Source: Blastomussa wellsi
Taxonomy: Eukaryota; Cnidaria; Anthozoa; Scleractinia; Plerogyridae
Length of the DNA: 64,000 nt
Direction: 5' to 3'
Assembly (NCBI GenBank): GCA_947652115.1
Contig: OX393561.1
Span: forward strand, 23,935,336 to 23,999,335
Under the pieces are notes generated by a model. That model did not search any database. It was not told the origin of the DNA and was given only the letters and a program-made list of their open reading frames with translations. Made by a program: the position numbers and the translations under genes. How positions within the stretch are numbered: the stretch's first letter is position 1; every line of letters starts with the position of its first letter. Below are positions 1 to 9,606 of the stretch, piece after piece.

Positions 1-604
1 CTTTTAAATAAAAGCTTGCCAATCTAGGTAGATATTCCCTTAAATCTCTAAAGCATCCCCTGGTGTGTTCATCCTCTATGTATGGAGCAAATTCATCCTT
101 GATTGAATGAATTGTCCCTATATCAATTTTATTTACTTCCTTGATTAGGTTGCTATATGTGAGCAACTTTGGTATGGGACACTTTGACATGAATGTTATG
201 GCTGTTTTCCCACCTCGCTTCTTTTCACTACACTTCATAGTGGACGCCAGTCTAACAGACTGGTATTTTCGTTTTCCCATCACACCACCAGTATAGTAAG
301 TAGCTATACTTCTTAAAATATTATCCCTAGAATTTTGAAAGCCTTCCAGTTCCTGTTTTTGCTTTTTGTCAATTATGTAGCTTGTTACCTTAGCATTACT
401 TAATACATAGTTTCCTAGATCACTAGTCTTGCATCTTTTTTGGAGAGTGTCAAAGAGGCCATCAAGTGCAGGCCGTTTGTTACTCTTAGTAGCTCCATGT
501 ATCTGCGATGCCTGTGCAAATGTTTCATAGTTTCTTCTAAAAGATGTTTGTGCTGTGCAACTTGGACTTTCAAGGGATGTTGGTGATACCACTCGCTTCT
601 TCCC
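1..604 (-). CDS. Gene A, large exon 3 (partial), RNase-H-like multicopy family
   Basis: An open reading frame of about 200 codons runs on the minus strand from an acceptor at 607-605 (CAG then GGGAAGAAG) and leaves the window at base 1. It is alignable by eye with gene B (16033-18169) and gene C (19994-20776): shared pieces include RPALDG, GVMGKRKY and the run FRDLREYLPRLASFYLK against FRDLKEFLPRLAEFYLK in B. Phase 0 at the acceptor agrees with exon 2 at 864-917. The family is multicopy here and has an RNase-H-like core further downstream in B; in A that part lies outside the window. I know no function. No stop or frameshift is visible in this exon, so A could be the intact paralogue, although its first intron holds an 8 kb hAT insertion. 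Confidence 0.6.
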
Positions 605-863
605 CTGAAAATAAAATGATACCAATATTATTAACACCTTTTAATGTGCTAAAATAATGCATTTACCAGTTCTAACCATTTCTATACAGATATTTTTTTG
701 GAGAAAGCTAAAACAGTGTTAACATGGTTCTTTATGAACACAGTTTTCTCATGAAATTATTTAGTCAATTTACTATATAAATATAATAATAAAATGTAGA
801 TAGTCAGTACAAAAATTGTCAAATTACACCCATCCTAGTATGATGTAATAACACAAATGTTAC

Positions 864-917
864 CTTTGTGCTAAGCTTAGCAGACAAACTTTCAGATGTT
901 TCTTTAAGTTCAGTTAC
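864..917 (-). CDS. Gene A, exon 2 (18 codons)
   Basis: A 54-nt minus-strand exon flanked by a CTTAG acceptor (919-918) and a GT donor (863-862). It encodes VTELKETSESLSAKLSTK, a heptad-like charged segment that extends the coiled coil of exon 1. Both ends are phase 0, matching exon 1 (9250-9393) and exon 3 (1-604). In gene B the equivalent segment (IEETVAHVTTLKEG) is fused to the large exon without an intron. Confidence 0.5.
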
Positions 918-1088
918 CTAAGAAATGACCAGAAATAATCAGTTTACAATTACTTATTAACATTTCTTCCCCAATTACAATAAAAAATATCAGATTATGT
1001 AGAGAGAATCTACCATCTGATAGTAATTAATTCGATGACTCAAATTATAATCAAATCAAATAATATGGGACTAAAATATAAGCAACAG

Positions 1089-1104
1089 CAGGGGCGGATC
1101 CAGG
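1089..1104. repeat. hAT left terminal inverted repeat
   Basis: CAGGGGCGGATCCAGG, exact inverted match to 9062-9077. The sequence AACAG immediately to its left is repeated immediately right of the other end. Confidence 0.9.
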
Positions 1105-1448
1105 GGAGGGGTTGAGGGCGTTGCAACCCCCCCTTTGAGCAGCATTTTTATTTTTTTTAATTCTTTCTTTAAAAAAAATAAGAACAAAATTGTCTTTTAC
1201 GAAGTTGTTTCACTTCCACCATTCACCTGCTTTTGCGGATTTAAAAAGATAATATACATCGCAACTTCTGTCAGTGTGGGGGATCAGTTACTTGGGAGAA
1301 AGTCTTATTAGGATCGCGTGACGTCCTCAGGGTCATATATAATAGGAACACAGGTGAAATTCATTCAAGCGTAAACGAGCGGGATTGGGACCGAGCGAAT
1401 GTTTGAGTCAGTTGTTGAGGTCGAAGAACGTACGAACTGGAAGCTGTC

Positions 1449-2925
1449 ATGAAGAAAATAACCGATTTTTATGCGAAGAAATCAGGTAAGTTCGTGTTTT
1501 TTTTTAAAAAGACGGTTAATTATATTTAATAACAATAATAACTACTTTCAACACCCGATAGCCTTGACATACCGTGCAATTCATACAACAGATACAAAGT
1601 GTATTTTTCATTGTCCACCAGTTGAAAGCTGACTGGCAAGAAAATCATGTCTTTTGAACATAAATAAACATTTTGCAGGTTCAGCCCAATCGAGGCCTGA
1701 AGATAATGAAGGTATTAATGAAGGTAAGCAGAAATAAAATTGTTCTTAAACGGAGACAGAGAAAATAATTTATTATACTTCACTACGTGAACTGTCATTA
1801 TAATTATAAACACAGAAAGCTTCGACATCCGATAGCTTCGACACGCGATAGCTTCGACATACCGTGCAATTCATACAAAGTGTATTTTTCATTGTGCACC
1901 ATATTGAAAGCTGACTGGCAAGAAAATCATGTCTTTTGAACATAAATAAACATTTTGCAGGTTCAGCCCAGTCGAGGCCTGAAGATAATGAAGGTATTAA
2001 TGAAGGTAAGCAGAAATAAAATTGTTCTTAAAACGGAGACAAAGAAAATAATTTATTATACTTCACTAAGTGAACTGTCATTATAATTATAAACACAGAA
2101 AGTGCTCCTCCTAACAAGCAGCCAAGAATCAGCAACCCTGACGATCAGGCTGGAGGGTCTGGGATCGAAGGTAGAATTTCTTATTTTTATTTATCCGAAA
2201 AGTAAACTTATATCGGCCAGCACCAACAAAAAGTATTTATTCCAACGTTGCAAGAAGTCTAGTGAATTCCGAATAAAACTGACTAGTATTATAATTTCGT
2301 TTTGTACACAGCTTTGCCCGATGAAGTATTGGTCGAGGTGTTTAAAAACTTCTGCCTTAAAGAATTGCTTAAAACAGTGTGCCTGGTCTCAAAGAGGTGG
2401 AGGCACATTATAAACAACAATAACATTCTGTGGAGTTGCCTACTTCTTGATGAGTGGCCCATGCAATATTTAAATGAAGAACAAATTGTTAATATCATGT
2501 CACACTCCAGTGGGTTCAGATATTTATCTATAAGATATATCGAAATAACAACATCAGAAAGGAGGCTTCAAACATTGTTAGGAGATAGTCTGGGATTTTC
2601 TAAACGTTTGAGATATCTGGATTTAAGTGGCCAACCAATATCATCCCTTAATTTCCTATTGACTGACTCTAATTCTTCTCCTCTTGAAACCTTAATCCTA
2701 AATGACTGTAGAAAAATAGATACTTGTTGTTGCACGGCTATTTTAGAGCAATTACAAAATCTTACAGTACTATCACTCAACAGAGTAGGATTCACTGCCA
2801 ATCAAGTGGCAACTATTACTTCCTCATTATGCTCATTGAATGTTCTGTGCCTGGTTGGTGTAAGCCTTGAAAGAAACGACGTAAGGCTGACAAGCAAGAT
2901 ATACCAGCAAAACTATTCAGAATGA
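1449..2925 (+). CDS. F-box and leucine-rich-repeat protein encoded inside the hAT element
   Basis: Proposed exons 1449-1485, 1679-1723, 1961-2005, 2099-2170 and 2312-2925 have consensus GT/AG ends and all junctions are phase 1, giving one 270-residue frame. It starts MKKITDFYAKKSG, a leader resembling those of ZMYM/Tip100-type hAT transposases. Exons 2 and 3 are a duplicated 15-codon unit (GSAQSRPEDNEGINE). The last exon opens with an F-box (ALPDEVLVEVFKNF, then LKTVCLVSKRWRHI and WSCLLLDEW) and continues with LRR-like strands (LRYLDLSGQPISSLNFLL, LETLILNDCRKID, LTVLSLNRVGF). F-box proteins recruit SCF ubiquitin ligase substrates through SKP1; the LRRs would be the substrate arm. Whether it helps the transposon or is captured host sequence is inference. 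It runs to a stop at 2923-2925, 35 nt past the start of the overlapping transposase frame. Confidence 0.6.
1557..2101 (+). repeat. Tandem duplication (two copies, about 282-bp period) containing one 45-nt exon each
   Basis: About 1557-1818 is repeated at about 1847-2101 with few differences (for example ACATAC..TGCAATTCATACA, and the exon beginning GTTCAGCCCA at 1679 and 1961). Each copy carries the acceptor, a 45-nt phase-1/phase-1 exon and the GTAAGC donor, so both exons can be included without breaking frame. Confidence 0.8.
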
Positions 2926-3777
2926 GGTCATTCACGTGTATTCATCAAAAATTAAGGAAAGGCTGACAGCAGAGCTGAGGGACAAGGGCCTCCCTTTCAC
3001 GATTATAGCAGATGAGGGTACAGATCCACACTCAAACCAGGAGATCTTATCTTTATGCCTGAGGTTTGTGGACCAGTCTTCGCCAAACGATCCTCATGTC
3101 AAAGAATGCCTGATTAGTTTTATGCACTTACAACGAACAAATGCCACCATGATTTCAAGGAAGATTTTGGAATCTCTCTCTGATCCATCTGTTTCTTTGG
3201 ATCCTAGCAACATCCGTGGCCAGGCATATGATGGAGCTTCTGTTATGTCAAGTGGAAAGGAAGGAGTGCAGGCTAAGATAAAAGAGCTCAGTTCGTTGGC
3301 TCTTTTCACGCACTGCTATGCTCACTGCCTAAACCTCTCCATCGCAGCAACATGCAAACTGGCAGAAGTGCGAAATTTGATAGGTCTGATTAACGAAGCA
3401 TATCTTTTTTTAAATAACAGCCCGAAGCGACAGCAGCTGTTTGAATTGACACTGAAAGAATACCTTCCTGAAAATTCTCACAGCAAGCTTCCAGGTCTAT
3501 GCAAGACACGCTGGGTGGAAAGGCACACATGTCTAGATGTTTTTCTTGAAATGTATGAGATTCTTCTCACATTTCTTGATGCTATTGTTGCCCCCCACGA
3601 ATACCCGAATTTAAAATCATCTACTGGAAGCTGGAACTGGAACAAGGATACCATCACAAAAGCCCAGGGCCTGAAAGCCTCTTTGTCGTCATTTCAGACA
3701 GTAGTGGTTTTCATTACAACCAAGAATATTCTTGATGAAGTCAAAGCTCTTGCATCAAAGCTGCAGAAACGGGACCA
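2891..3777 (+). pseudogene. hAT transposase, first half (RNase-H core, split by insertion)
   Basis: The frame is open from just after a TGA at 2888-2890. Visible elements: the SKTIQNEVIHVYSSKIKERL entry segment, the first acidic site in FTIIADEGTD (about residue 30 after the GTG at 2936), and the second in GQAYDGASVM followed by FTHCYAHCLNLSI, a run well known in ZMYM/Tip100-type hAT transposases. The zinc-finger/BED N terminus expected in this family is absent; the F-box/LRR exon sits in its place. The frame reads LQKRDQ at 3777 and then enters the Penelope terminal repeat. The natural continuation (DIYEAYMMVDEVI) starts at about 7696. Confidence 0.75.
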
Positions 3778-4212
3778 ATTCAAAGGCGACAGACCACAAT
3801 CTCAATGTTGGCTCCTGTAATAAATATCTAATTGCCATAACCGTTCATCAGTAGGATGCCTAAAATGCTGGTAATTCCACAATTGGTTTCGGCTCCATTA
3901 AATCCTATACCAATTGCAGAACATTTCAGGTGGAGCCACCCACGATGTGAGCACAGTTACTGACAAGAAAAAGTAATAAGGAAAACAACGAAAAATGAAT
4001 TAAACCGTTAAATTGCGAACTAAGCACACACGTCAACTAAATAAACCAAACACGCGCACCATATACGAAAATACGCGCGCGCGACTTCAAATCCAAATGA
4101 AGGACCCGGAAGCAGCGCGTATAAATGAATTAGAGTTACAAAGACGAAGTAACAATTACAAACAAGCAAAGGATACGTTGTTGGTTCTCAATCACAAACC
4201 GCTGATCTCAAT
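3776..4212 (-). repeat. Penelope pseudo-LTR, 3' copy
   Basis: Direct repeat of 7258-7694 with one visible substitution. The last codons and the TGA stop (4190-4188) of the element ORF lie inside this copy. Confidence 0.85.
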
Positions 4213-7052
4213 TCCCGAAGTGTAATGTCATATTTAACGCGAATGATTTCACCGTGGCGCTTGAAGAATTTATTAAACGATTTGAGAAGCGCAGTAGTGT
4301 TGAAGCCTTGGTGATGAAGACGTGAAGAAAGACCACGAAGCCTGTCTATAAAGTCCAATTTGGATGAGCAAATTCTAGCATATCGCACCAATTGAGATAT
4401 GTAAACACCATAGGCCGGATTGGCTGGGATGTTGCTGTCCATATGAGGAAAGTTTACAATCCGGAATGAGAAGTCATCTCTCTTGTCGTAGACACTTATA
4501 CGACAAGGTGTGTTCTCGTCTCCCTGAATGATCTTAATGTCAAGATAACACACTTCATTTGAAGCCAAGGTAGTGTTTTTCAGTTCCAGTTCTGACGGGT
4601 AAATTTCGTGGATACAATTTCCAAAATTCGCATTGTTGACGCTGAATAAATCGTCGATATAGCGAAAGGTATTGCTGAATGTTGCGGCCTTTGACATGTC
4701 TTGTTTCATAGTTTTTAGCATGAAGTCGTACTCGAAAGTGTGGAGAAAGAGATCAGCCAATAAAGGCGCACTATTAGTGCCCATCGGTATACCAATAACT
4801 TGCCGAAAAACGGAGTTTCCGAAACGGACGTAGATGTTGTCGATAAGAAAGTCAATAGCACAGCAAAGTTCTCTACAAGAAAAGTAACTGTATTTCGACG
4901 ACTTCTTATCATTCGTCCAGAAAGTGTGGTAGTTATTGGTTGCAATGAAACTCTTTCCTCTGGTGCTAAAAACTCTTTCCAGTAGATCATGCAGTTGAAG
5001 TTTAAGTTTGGCGTGCGGTAGGCTTGTATATAGAGTTGAAAAGTCCCAAGTGCTTAACTTGTTTAGCGAAAGTTGTTTGTCTTGCAAAGTGCGAAGTACA
5101 TCCAGTGAGTTGTTGATGATCCACATGCTGTTAATACCTGTTCTTTGTAGAATAGTTTTACAATAAGCATGACAATGATTTTTAACTAGTTTGAGGCAAT
5201 TAGTAATTAATTTAGATAGTTTAGTAGTGGTACAAGAACTTGATCCTGCAATAAATCGTGCTTTGTATGGTGTTTTGTGAAGCTTAGGTATCCAATACAT
5301 TTGAGGCAAATTTTTCTCCTTCTGATGTAATGTGATGTTGAATAAGTCGTCCAAAGTTGTTGTGTGGTTCCGTATAACTTCATCAGCTGTGACGTCTTGA
5401 GCTTCATATGTAGAGTTGATGGTAGTGCTAGAATTAATTCCAAGTTCTTCCATTAGAGTTTGCACGTAATAATACTTGCAAACAAAAATGATGTTGTTTC
5501 CAGCTTTATCAGCAGGGACTAGAACATACTTTTCGTGTAGCTCATTCAAATACGCCTTGACGTGACTGTCTTCCAAGACTTTAGGACTACAGGAAAATTT
5601 GCGACGCTGTAAGGTGTTGATTCTCTTATTGATGATGAGTTTTACTGTCTCGGACCATTCCTCCAATGCAGACACGTGGGCACCTTCTCGTTTACTCCAT
5701 TTCTTGGTGTAATCATCTACAGCCGTTGTTAAGATCTTCTTGTTAAGGTTCCAATCGATTGTACTCTGCTCTCTGTATTTCGGTCCTTTCTCGAGTAGAC
5801 GTCTAAGTCTTCTGTTCTGAACAATACTCAGGTCACCGGTTATAACATGGCCATGAGGTTCGTAACGAAAGGCGGAAGATTCGCAGTCGCACGATGAAGT
5901 TGCAGTATTAAAATCATTAAAATCAATGTTCTGTAGTGTTTGATTATAATTAAACACACTTCTAGAAATATTTCTGGTGTATCGATAACTTATTAGTGGG
6001 GGATCCTGCTCCTGAAAATAAATGGGTACTTTAGATTTAACTAGTTTGTTATGAAAAATATTTGTTAAATTTACCTTATCTATTCCTTTATTGTGAAAAT
6101 AAATTTTGACAAAACGCCTTTGAGGTCTAGTGTTAGAGTTACAACCAGTGCGTACTGGGTAAAATAGCCTTTTAGTGCAAACATCAAAAACAATTGTCCT
6201 GAAACGTTGATCTCCATGAGCCAATCCTAATTTTTGACAGTCATTATACAGCTTATGTAAATTTGGCAAACGAGTACTATGCAGAGTTGTGAGGAGACGA
6301 TGTAGACCACCATGACCATTGTCGTACAAATTACGAAGTTGTTCCAGGGTAATTTCTGCGGTTCGTCTCATGTTACGTCGTCGTCCATGGCTTCGTTTAC
6401 GACGTTTATGACGATTGAAGAGGTTAAACACATTGGTGTTGGAACGAACGTTGGCACTGGAAATGTTTCCAACATGCTGTAATCGATCATTAAGTCCATA
6501 GGGATATACAGTGGCGAGCTCTAGCATCCAAAAGCGTTCACGATCCAAGCGTTTAATAGTAACATTCTTGTCGGTCTCACCAGGCCTCTGCGTGATATGC
6601 TCAATAGGTTGTATGATGATGTCTTCTATTGAATGACCAGGTAAATTGAAGTGTCTTGCAATAAATGTATTCGCATGTTTCTTGATAGACGAGCGATGGC
6701 CAGAAAGTCGTTCACTAATTTTCCGTTTAGTTTCACCAACGTACTGATGGTCGCATTTAACACAGCTTATGAGATATATAACGTTAGTGCTGGAGCAAGA
6801 GAGGTCGCGGTCGCTTATAACTGTATATCGACGGTTAGTTAAAGAACTTCTGAAAAACCGAGACGTTTGAATTACTGCGCAAGTAGCACATCGCTGTCTA
6901 CCGCATTTCTTTACGGATACAGTAGGACATGTTGGTACATTTCGCGCTGCAGAACAACCTTTATATGTACCGCACAAAGGCTGTCCTGGGGCCCTTGTTA
7001 ACCCGGGCGACGACCCAGCCGGTATGAAATTTCTATTATTTGTGTCCATCAT
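4188..7052 (-). CDS. Penelope-like polyprotein: N-terminal GIY-YIG endonuclease, C-terminal reverse transcriptase
   Basis: An intact 954-codon ORF from the ATG at 7052-7050 (in-frame TTG at 7061 also possible). A Cys-rich stretch (CGTYKGC, then [11 protein letters not shown]) precedes a GIY-YIG-like segment [18 protein letters not shown] with [11 protein letters not shown] at about residues 90-125. A basic linker ([14 protein letters not shown]) follows. The RT occupies roughly residues 600-900: motif A in [15 protein letters not shown], motif B in [19 protein letters not shown], catalytic motif [11 protein letters not shown], then [11 protein letters not shown] and VCYLDIKI. These strings are diagnostic of Penelope-like RTs. 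All three catalytic Asp positions are present and there is no internal stop, so it may be functional. It would nick target DNA and prime reverse transcription in the nucleus. Some relatives encode selenocysteine; no in-frame TGA is seen here. Confidence 0.9.
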   Translation of the reverse strand: MMDTNNRNFIPAGSSPGLTRAPGQPLCGTYKGCSAARNVPTCPTVSVKKCGRQRCATCAVIQTSRFFRSSLTNRRYTVISDRDLSCSSTNVIYLISCVKCDHQYVGETKRKISERLSGHRSSIKKHANTFIARHFNLPGHSIEDIIIQPIEHITQRPGETDKNVTIKRLDRERFWMLELATVYPYGLNDRLQHVGNISSANVRSNTNVFNLFNRHKRRKRSHGRRRNMRRTAEITLEQLRNLYDNGHGGLHRLLTTLHSTRLPNLHKLYNDCQKLGLAHGDQRFRTIVFDVCTKRLFYPVRTGCNSNTRPQRRFVKIYFHNKGIDKVNLTNIFHNKLVKSKVPIYFQEQDPPLISYRYTRNISRSVFNYNQTLQNIDFNDFNTATSSCDCESSAFRYEPHGHVITGDLSIVQNRRLRRLLEKGPKYREQSTIDWNLNKKILTTAVDDYTKKWSKREGAHVSALEEWSETVKLIINKRINTLQRRKFSCSPKVLEDSHVKAYLNELHEKYVLVPADKAGNNIIFVCKYYYVQTLMEELGINSSTTINSTYEAQDVTADEVIRNHTTTLDDLFNITLHQKEKNLPQMYWIPKLHKTPYKARFIAGSSSCTTTKLSKLITNCLKLVKNHCHAYCKTILQRTGINSMWIINNSLDVLRTLQDKQLSLNKLSTWDFSTLYTSLPHAKLKLQLHDLLERVFSTRGKSFIATNNYHTFWTNDKKSSKYSYFSCRELCCAIDFLIDNIYVRFGNSVFRQVIGIPMGTNSAPLLADLFLHTFEYDFMLKTMKQDMSKAATFSNTFRYIDDLFSVNNANFGNCIHEIYPSELELKNTTLASNEVCYLDIKIIQGDENTPCRISVYDKRDDFSFRIVNFPHMDSNIPANPAYGVYISQLVRYARICSSKLDFIDRLRGLSSRLHHQGFNTTALLKSFNKFFKRHGEIIRVKYDITLRELRSAVCD

Positions 7053-7257
7053 TGAATTCAAGTGGCACGTGATGTTAAACTGTAACGACCATGTATGTGC
7101 CAGTACATGGTGTGAGATTATAATAGCAAGAAAGCTACATAGGTCTGCTAGAATAACTCCTTCAGGAATTACTTACACCAACCCTAAAGGTTTGCATCGG
7201 GGACTTGCACGAAGTAAACGGCCATCCACCAGCGTACAAAACCAAGGCTGTATATAA

Positions 7258-7694
7258 CAATTCAAAGGCGACAGACCACAATCTCAATGTTGGCTCCTGT
7301 AATAAATATCTAATTGCCATAACCGTTCATCAGTAGGATGCCTAAAATGCTGGTAATTCCACAATTGGTTTCGGCTCCATTAAATCCTATACCAATTGCA
7401 GAACATTTCAGGTGGAGCCACCCACGATGTGAGCACAGTTACTGACAAGAAAAAGTAATAAGGAAAACAACGAAAAATGAATTAAATCGTTAAATTGCGA
7501 ACTAAGCACACACGTCAACTAAATAAACCAAACACGCGCACCATATACGAAAATACGCGCGCGCGACTTCAAATCCAAATGAAGGACCCGGAAGCAGCGC
7601 GTATAAATGAATTAGAGTTACAAAGACGAAGTAACAATTACAAACAAGCAAAGGATACGTTGTTGGTTCTCAATCACAAACCGCTGATCTCAAT
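7258..7694 (-). repeat. Penelope pseudo-LTR, 5' copy
   Basis: Direct repeat of 3776-4212. In plus orientation it accidentally reads into the second hAT transposase half, which gives a misleading N-terminal extension (LQIQMKDPEAARIN and so on) to that ORF. Confidence 0.85.
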
Positions 7695-8445
7695 AGATAT
7701 TTATGAAGCATACATGATGGTTGATGAAGTAATTGGAAACATCAAGTCTGCTAGAAAAAACATTGACAGCGACTTTAAAGTGTGGTACACAGAAGTATTA
7801 AACCTTGCCGAGAAACTGGGAATCGTGGAAGCCGTACCCAGGAAGACAAGCATACAGAGGAACCGCTCAAACATTCCCAGCTCTAGTCCAATTGATCATT
7901 ATAAAAAATCTGTGGCTATTCCCCTCCTTGATTCCTTGATTAGTCAAATGGAAGACCGGTTTTCTGTCAAAGACCGCCACGCCCGCCACTTGCTTTATCT
8001 TGTTCCCTCAATCATAGTTCAAAACACCATGGAGCTATCTGAAGCAACAAAAGGCATGCTGTTCTGGGAGAATGACCTTCCTTTTCCCAAATCCCTTGGG
8101 AATGAGCTGCGAAGATGGAAAACTATGTGGCAGTTAACAGAGAAGGACCTCCCAAACAATCTTTTATTGGCACTTGGCGCGTGTGACGAGGATGCTTTTT
8201 CAAACATCCATCGTCTTCTACTCATCGCATGCACCCTACCAATCAGTAGTGCGGAAGCTGAGCGGTCCTTTTCCCTCATGAAACGGATCAAGACCTGCAC
8301 CAGATCAACGATGTCTGAAGAGCGCTTCTCAGACCTTGCTGTAATTGCGATGCATTACCCTGAGAGATTCGAGGTAGACGAGATCTGCGAGGCTTTTGTA
8401 AAAGCCCATCCAAGAAGACTTTTTCAGGCTTCGTTGTTTGATTAA
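7695..8445 (+). pseudogene. hAT transposase, second half (insertion domain and hATC dimerisation domain)
   Basis: The genuine coding part starts at about 7696 with DIYEAYMMVDEVIGNI and ends at the stop 8443-8445, about 250 codons. It contains the helical insertion domain (IPLLDSLISQMEDRF), the third acidic residue context SAEAERSFSLMKRIK, and a hATC-type C terminus (RSTMSEERFSDLAVIAMH). It continues the frame interrupted at 3777. Neither half holds a frameshift, so before the Penelope insertion the transposase core was open. Confidence 0.75.
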
Positions 8446-9061
8446 TGAGGTATGCTAATGCAGTAGAAAAACGACAACAACTGCTGGACAGTTCAATCAT
8501 ACATTATTATTTTTTAATTTCTGTCTGAGAAATAAGATTAATCCCAGATTTTATATAATGCCTTCACAAAATCTAAACATCATATTTTTGGGGGACAGGT
8601 ATGACACTGGAACTGTTAAGAGCTCACGCCAGAGGCATGGGGCCATCACTCGCCTTCTGCCATTGGCGATAAAAGTGTACTACAATAATGTACAAACGGG
8701 CCGCCGGCAAGGGTTTCAATAAAAGCCGGTTACCGGCGGTTTACTGCCGCCTGTTATGCCTCTTGCAGCCGTCTATTCACAGTTTGTAATTCTTAGTCTC
8801 TCTTCTACTAGAACTAAACTAATAAGTAATGCAAGAAAGCAACGGAAGATTTCAAGAACGGAAGACAACGTCAAAAAAAAACACTCTTTCCAACCTTGAA
8901 ATACAGGCTACAACAACACGCCTTTGATGCCCAGAATGCTGGAAATTGCATTTCCGAGCTTCTAGATTTCAAATTTTTCTGGGGGGGCATGCCCCCAGAC
9001 CTCCCTAGTTGGAAGGGGCCCTAAATCACCGACATCTGTACAACCCCCCCTTTCAGAAAAT
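8446..9061 (+). other. hAT 3' non-coding region
   Basis: No coding sequence is visible. It has a GC-rich, hairpin-prone stretch around 8697-8765 (GCCGGTTACCGGCGG) and an oligo-G run at 8980-8986 shortly before the right terminal repeat. Confidence 0.5.
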
Positions 9062-9077
9062 CCTGGATCCGCCCCTG
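9062..9077. repeat. hAT right terminal inverted repeat
   Basis: CCTGGATCCGCCCCTG, exact complement of 1089-1104, followed by AACAG. Confidence 0.9.
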
Positions 9078-9249
9078 AACAGTGTTTGTACCGACAAACA
9101 ACTTATAGTGTTTATAAAATAACAAAAGAACAGCAGAGTAAACTGAGCAGGAAAGACTACTGAGGCAAAAATTGGCTAGGGTCTACATATTGGTACTGTA
9201 TAATTTTAAGCTTATTACATCTTAAACTTAACTCACAAAATAAGCTTAC

Positions 9250-9393
9250 CTTCTCATTCAACCGGCGGACCTTTTGTTGCTCAACTTTTATTTCTGAAAG
9301 AGCACTTGCCTTTTCCTTGGCTAGTTGAACGGCAATGTCACGTTTGGCTTTCATAAACTGACCGACAGCGAAGCGCTTGTGTACTCTGGGCAT
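9250..9393 (-). CDS. Gene A, exon 1 (start codon, basic motif and coiled coil)
   Basis: ATG at 9393-9391 in MPRVHKRFAVGQFMKAK, ending in RRLNEK before a GTAAGC donor at 9249. The exon matches gene B exon 1 (MPQVAKKKFARFDVGHFMKE ... RRLQNK) and gene C exon 2 (RAHPKKRFPLGLYSHLRKE), which fixes both the start and the donor. It is a 48-codon basic then charged, heptad-like segment, probably a DNA-binding or dimerising N terminus (inference). The ORF also runs three codons further upstream to a GTG; the ATG is preferred because it aligns with B. The intron to exon 2 is now about 8.3 kb because of the hAT insertion. Confidence 0.6.
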
Positions 9394-9428
9394 GTTCCTC
9401 ACTGCTGTGGCTAACAGACCGTAGCCAA

Positions 9429-9585
9429 TAGACCAATTTCGATATTTTAATATTCAGCGTAAAACAATAGACATCACTGTGAGGCTCCGGGTAATAAATC
9501 CAACAAACTCTATAATTTATACCCCGGAGCCTCGTGCTGAGGTCTATTGTTTTAGGCTGAATTTTAAAATATCAAAATTGGTCTA
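9429..9585. repeat. Foldback (MITE-like) element with about 60-bp imperfect arms
   Basis: The left arm TAGACCAATTTCGATATTTT...GAGGCTCCGG pairs with the right arm CCGGAGCCTCGTGCTGAGGTC...AAAATATCAAAATTGGTCTA. It lies about 35 bp upstream of the gene A start codon, so it would lie in or near the promoter or 5' UTR. Confidence 0.65.
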
Positions 9586-9606
9586 TTTTTGCCTCAGTAG
9601 TCTTTC

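Larger units (their letters stand above)
3776..7694 (-). mobile_element. Full-length Penelope-like element with permuted domains (Naiad-like) and terminal direct repeats
   Basis: A 3.9 kb minus-strand element inserted in the hAT transposase gene. It is bounded by 437-bp direct repeats (3776-4212 and 7258-7694), the pseudo-LTRs typical of tandemly arranged Penelope-like elements; I see a single C/T difference between them (AAACCG against AAATCG). The single ORF encodes a GIY-YIG-like domain N-terminal to the reverse transcriptase, the order described for the Hydra/Naiad/Chlamys clade and opposite to canonical Penelope. The near-identical repeats plus an uninterrupted ORF indicate a recent insertion, certainly younger than the host hAT. 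Exact target-site duplication cannot be fixed because the repeat ends share CAA with the flank. Confidence 0.85.
1089..9077 (+). mobile_element. hAT DNA transposon, carrying an F-box gene and a nested Penelope element
   Basis: Perfect 16-bp terminal inverted repeats CAGGGGCGGATCCAGG (1089-1104) and its complement (9062-9077) bound the element. The pentamer AACAG directly abuts both ends (1084-1088 and 9078-9082) and looks like the target-site duplication; most hAT families give 8 bp, so the 5-bp length is notable. Ends of the type CAGGGGCGGA and the transposase are typical of the Tip100/ZMYM-like hAT branch. Inside, in order: leader and F-box/LRR exons (1449-2925), the first transposase half (2891-3777), a 3.9 kb Penelope-like insertion (3776-7694), and the second transposase half (7695-8445). 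The element sits in the first intron of gene A. With the transposase split it can no longer move itself. Confidence 0.85.
9151..9606. repeat. Inverted-repeat pair flanking gene A exon 1
   Basis: A perfect 22-bp inverted repeat: 9151-9172 (GAAAGACTACTGAGGCAAAA plus AT) and 9585-9606 (its complement). The 456-bp span contains the whole first coding exon of gene A, its donor, and an internal foldback at 9429-9585. It is not attributable to a named element. Confidence 0.6.

Noticed and set aside
2881..2895. GTAAGG after the LRR region as a donor joining the F-box exon to the transposase
   Set aside because: The nearest acceptor would give an intron of about 14 nt, which is not plausible. The frames overlap instead.
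3845..3890. CTGATGA and GAAA on the minus strand inside the permuted Penelope pseudo-LTR, with a TAGG/CCTA hairpin next to CTGATGA
   Set aside because: GAAA precedes CTGATGA and the required stems II and III do not form in any permutation I could draw, so it is not called a hammerhead.
7495..7694. ORF start reading antisense through the pseudo-LTR into hAT transposase
   Set aside because: The same peptide appears at 4013-4212, so it is terminal-repeat sequence, not transposase N terminus.
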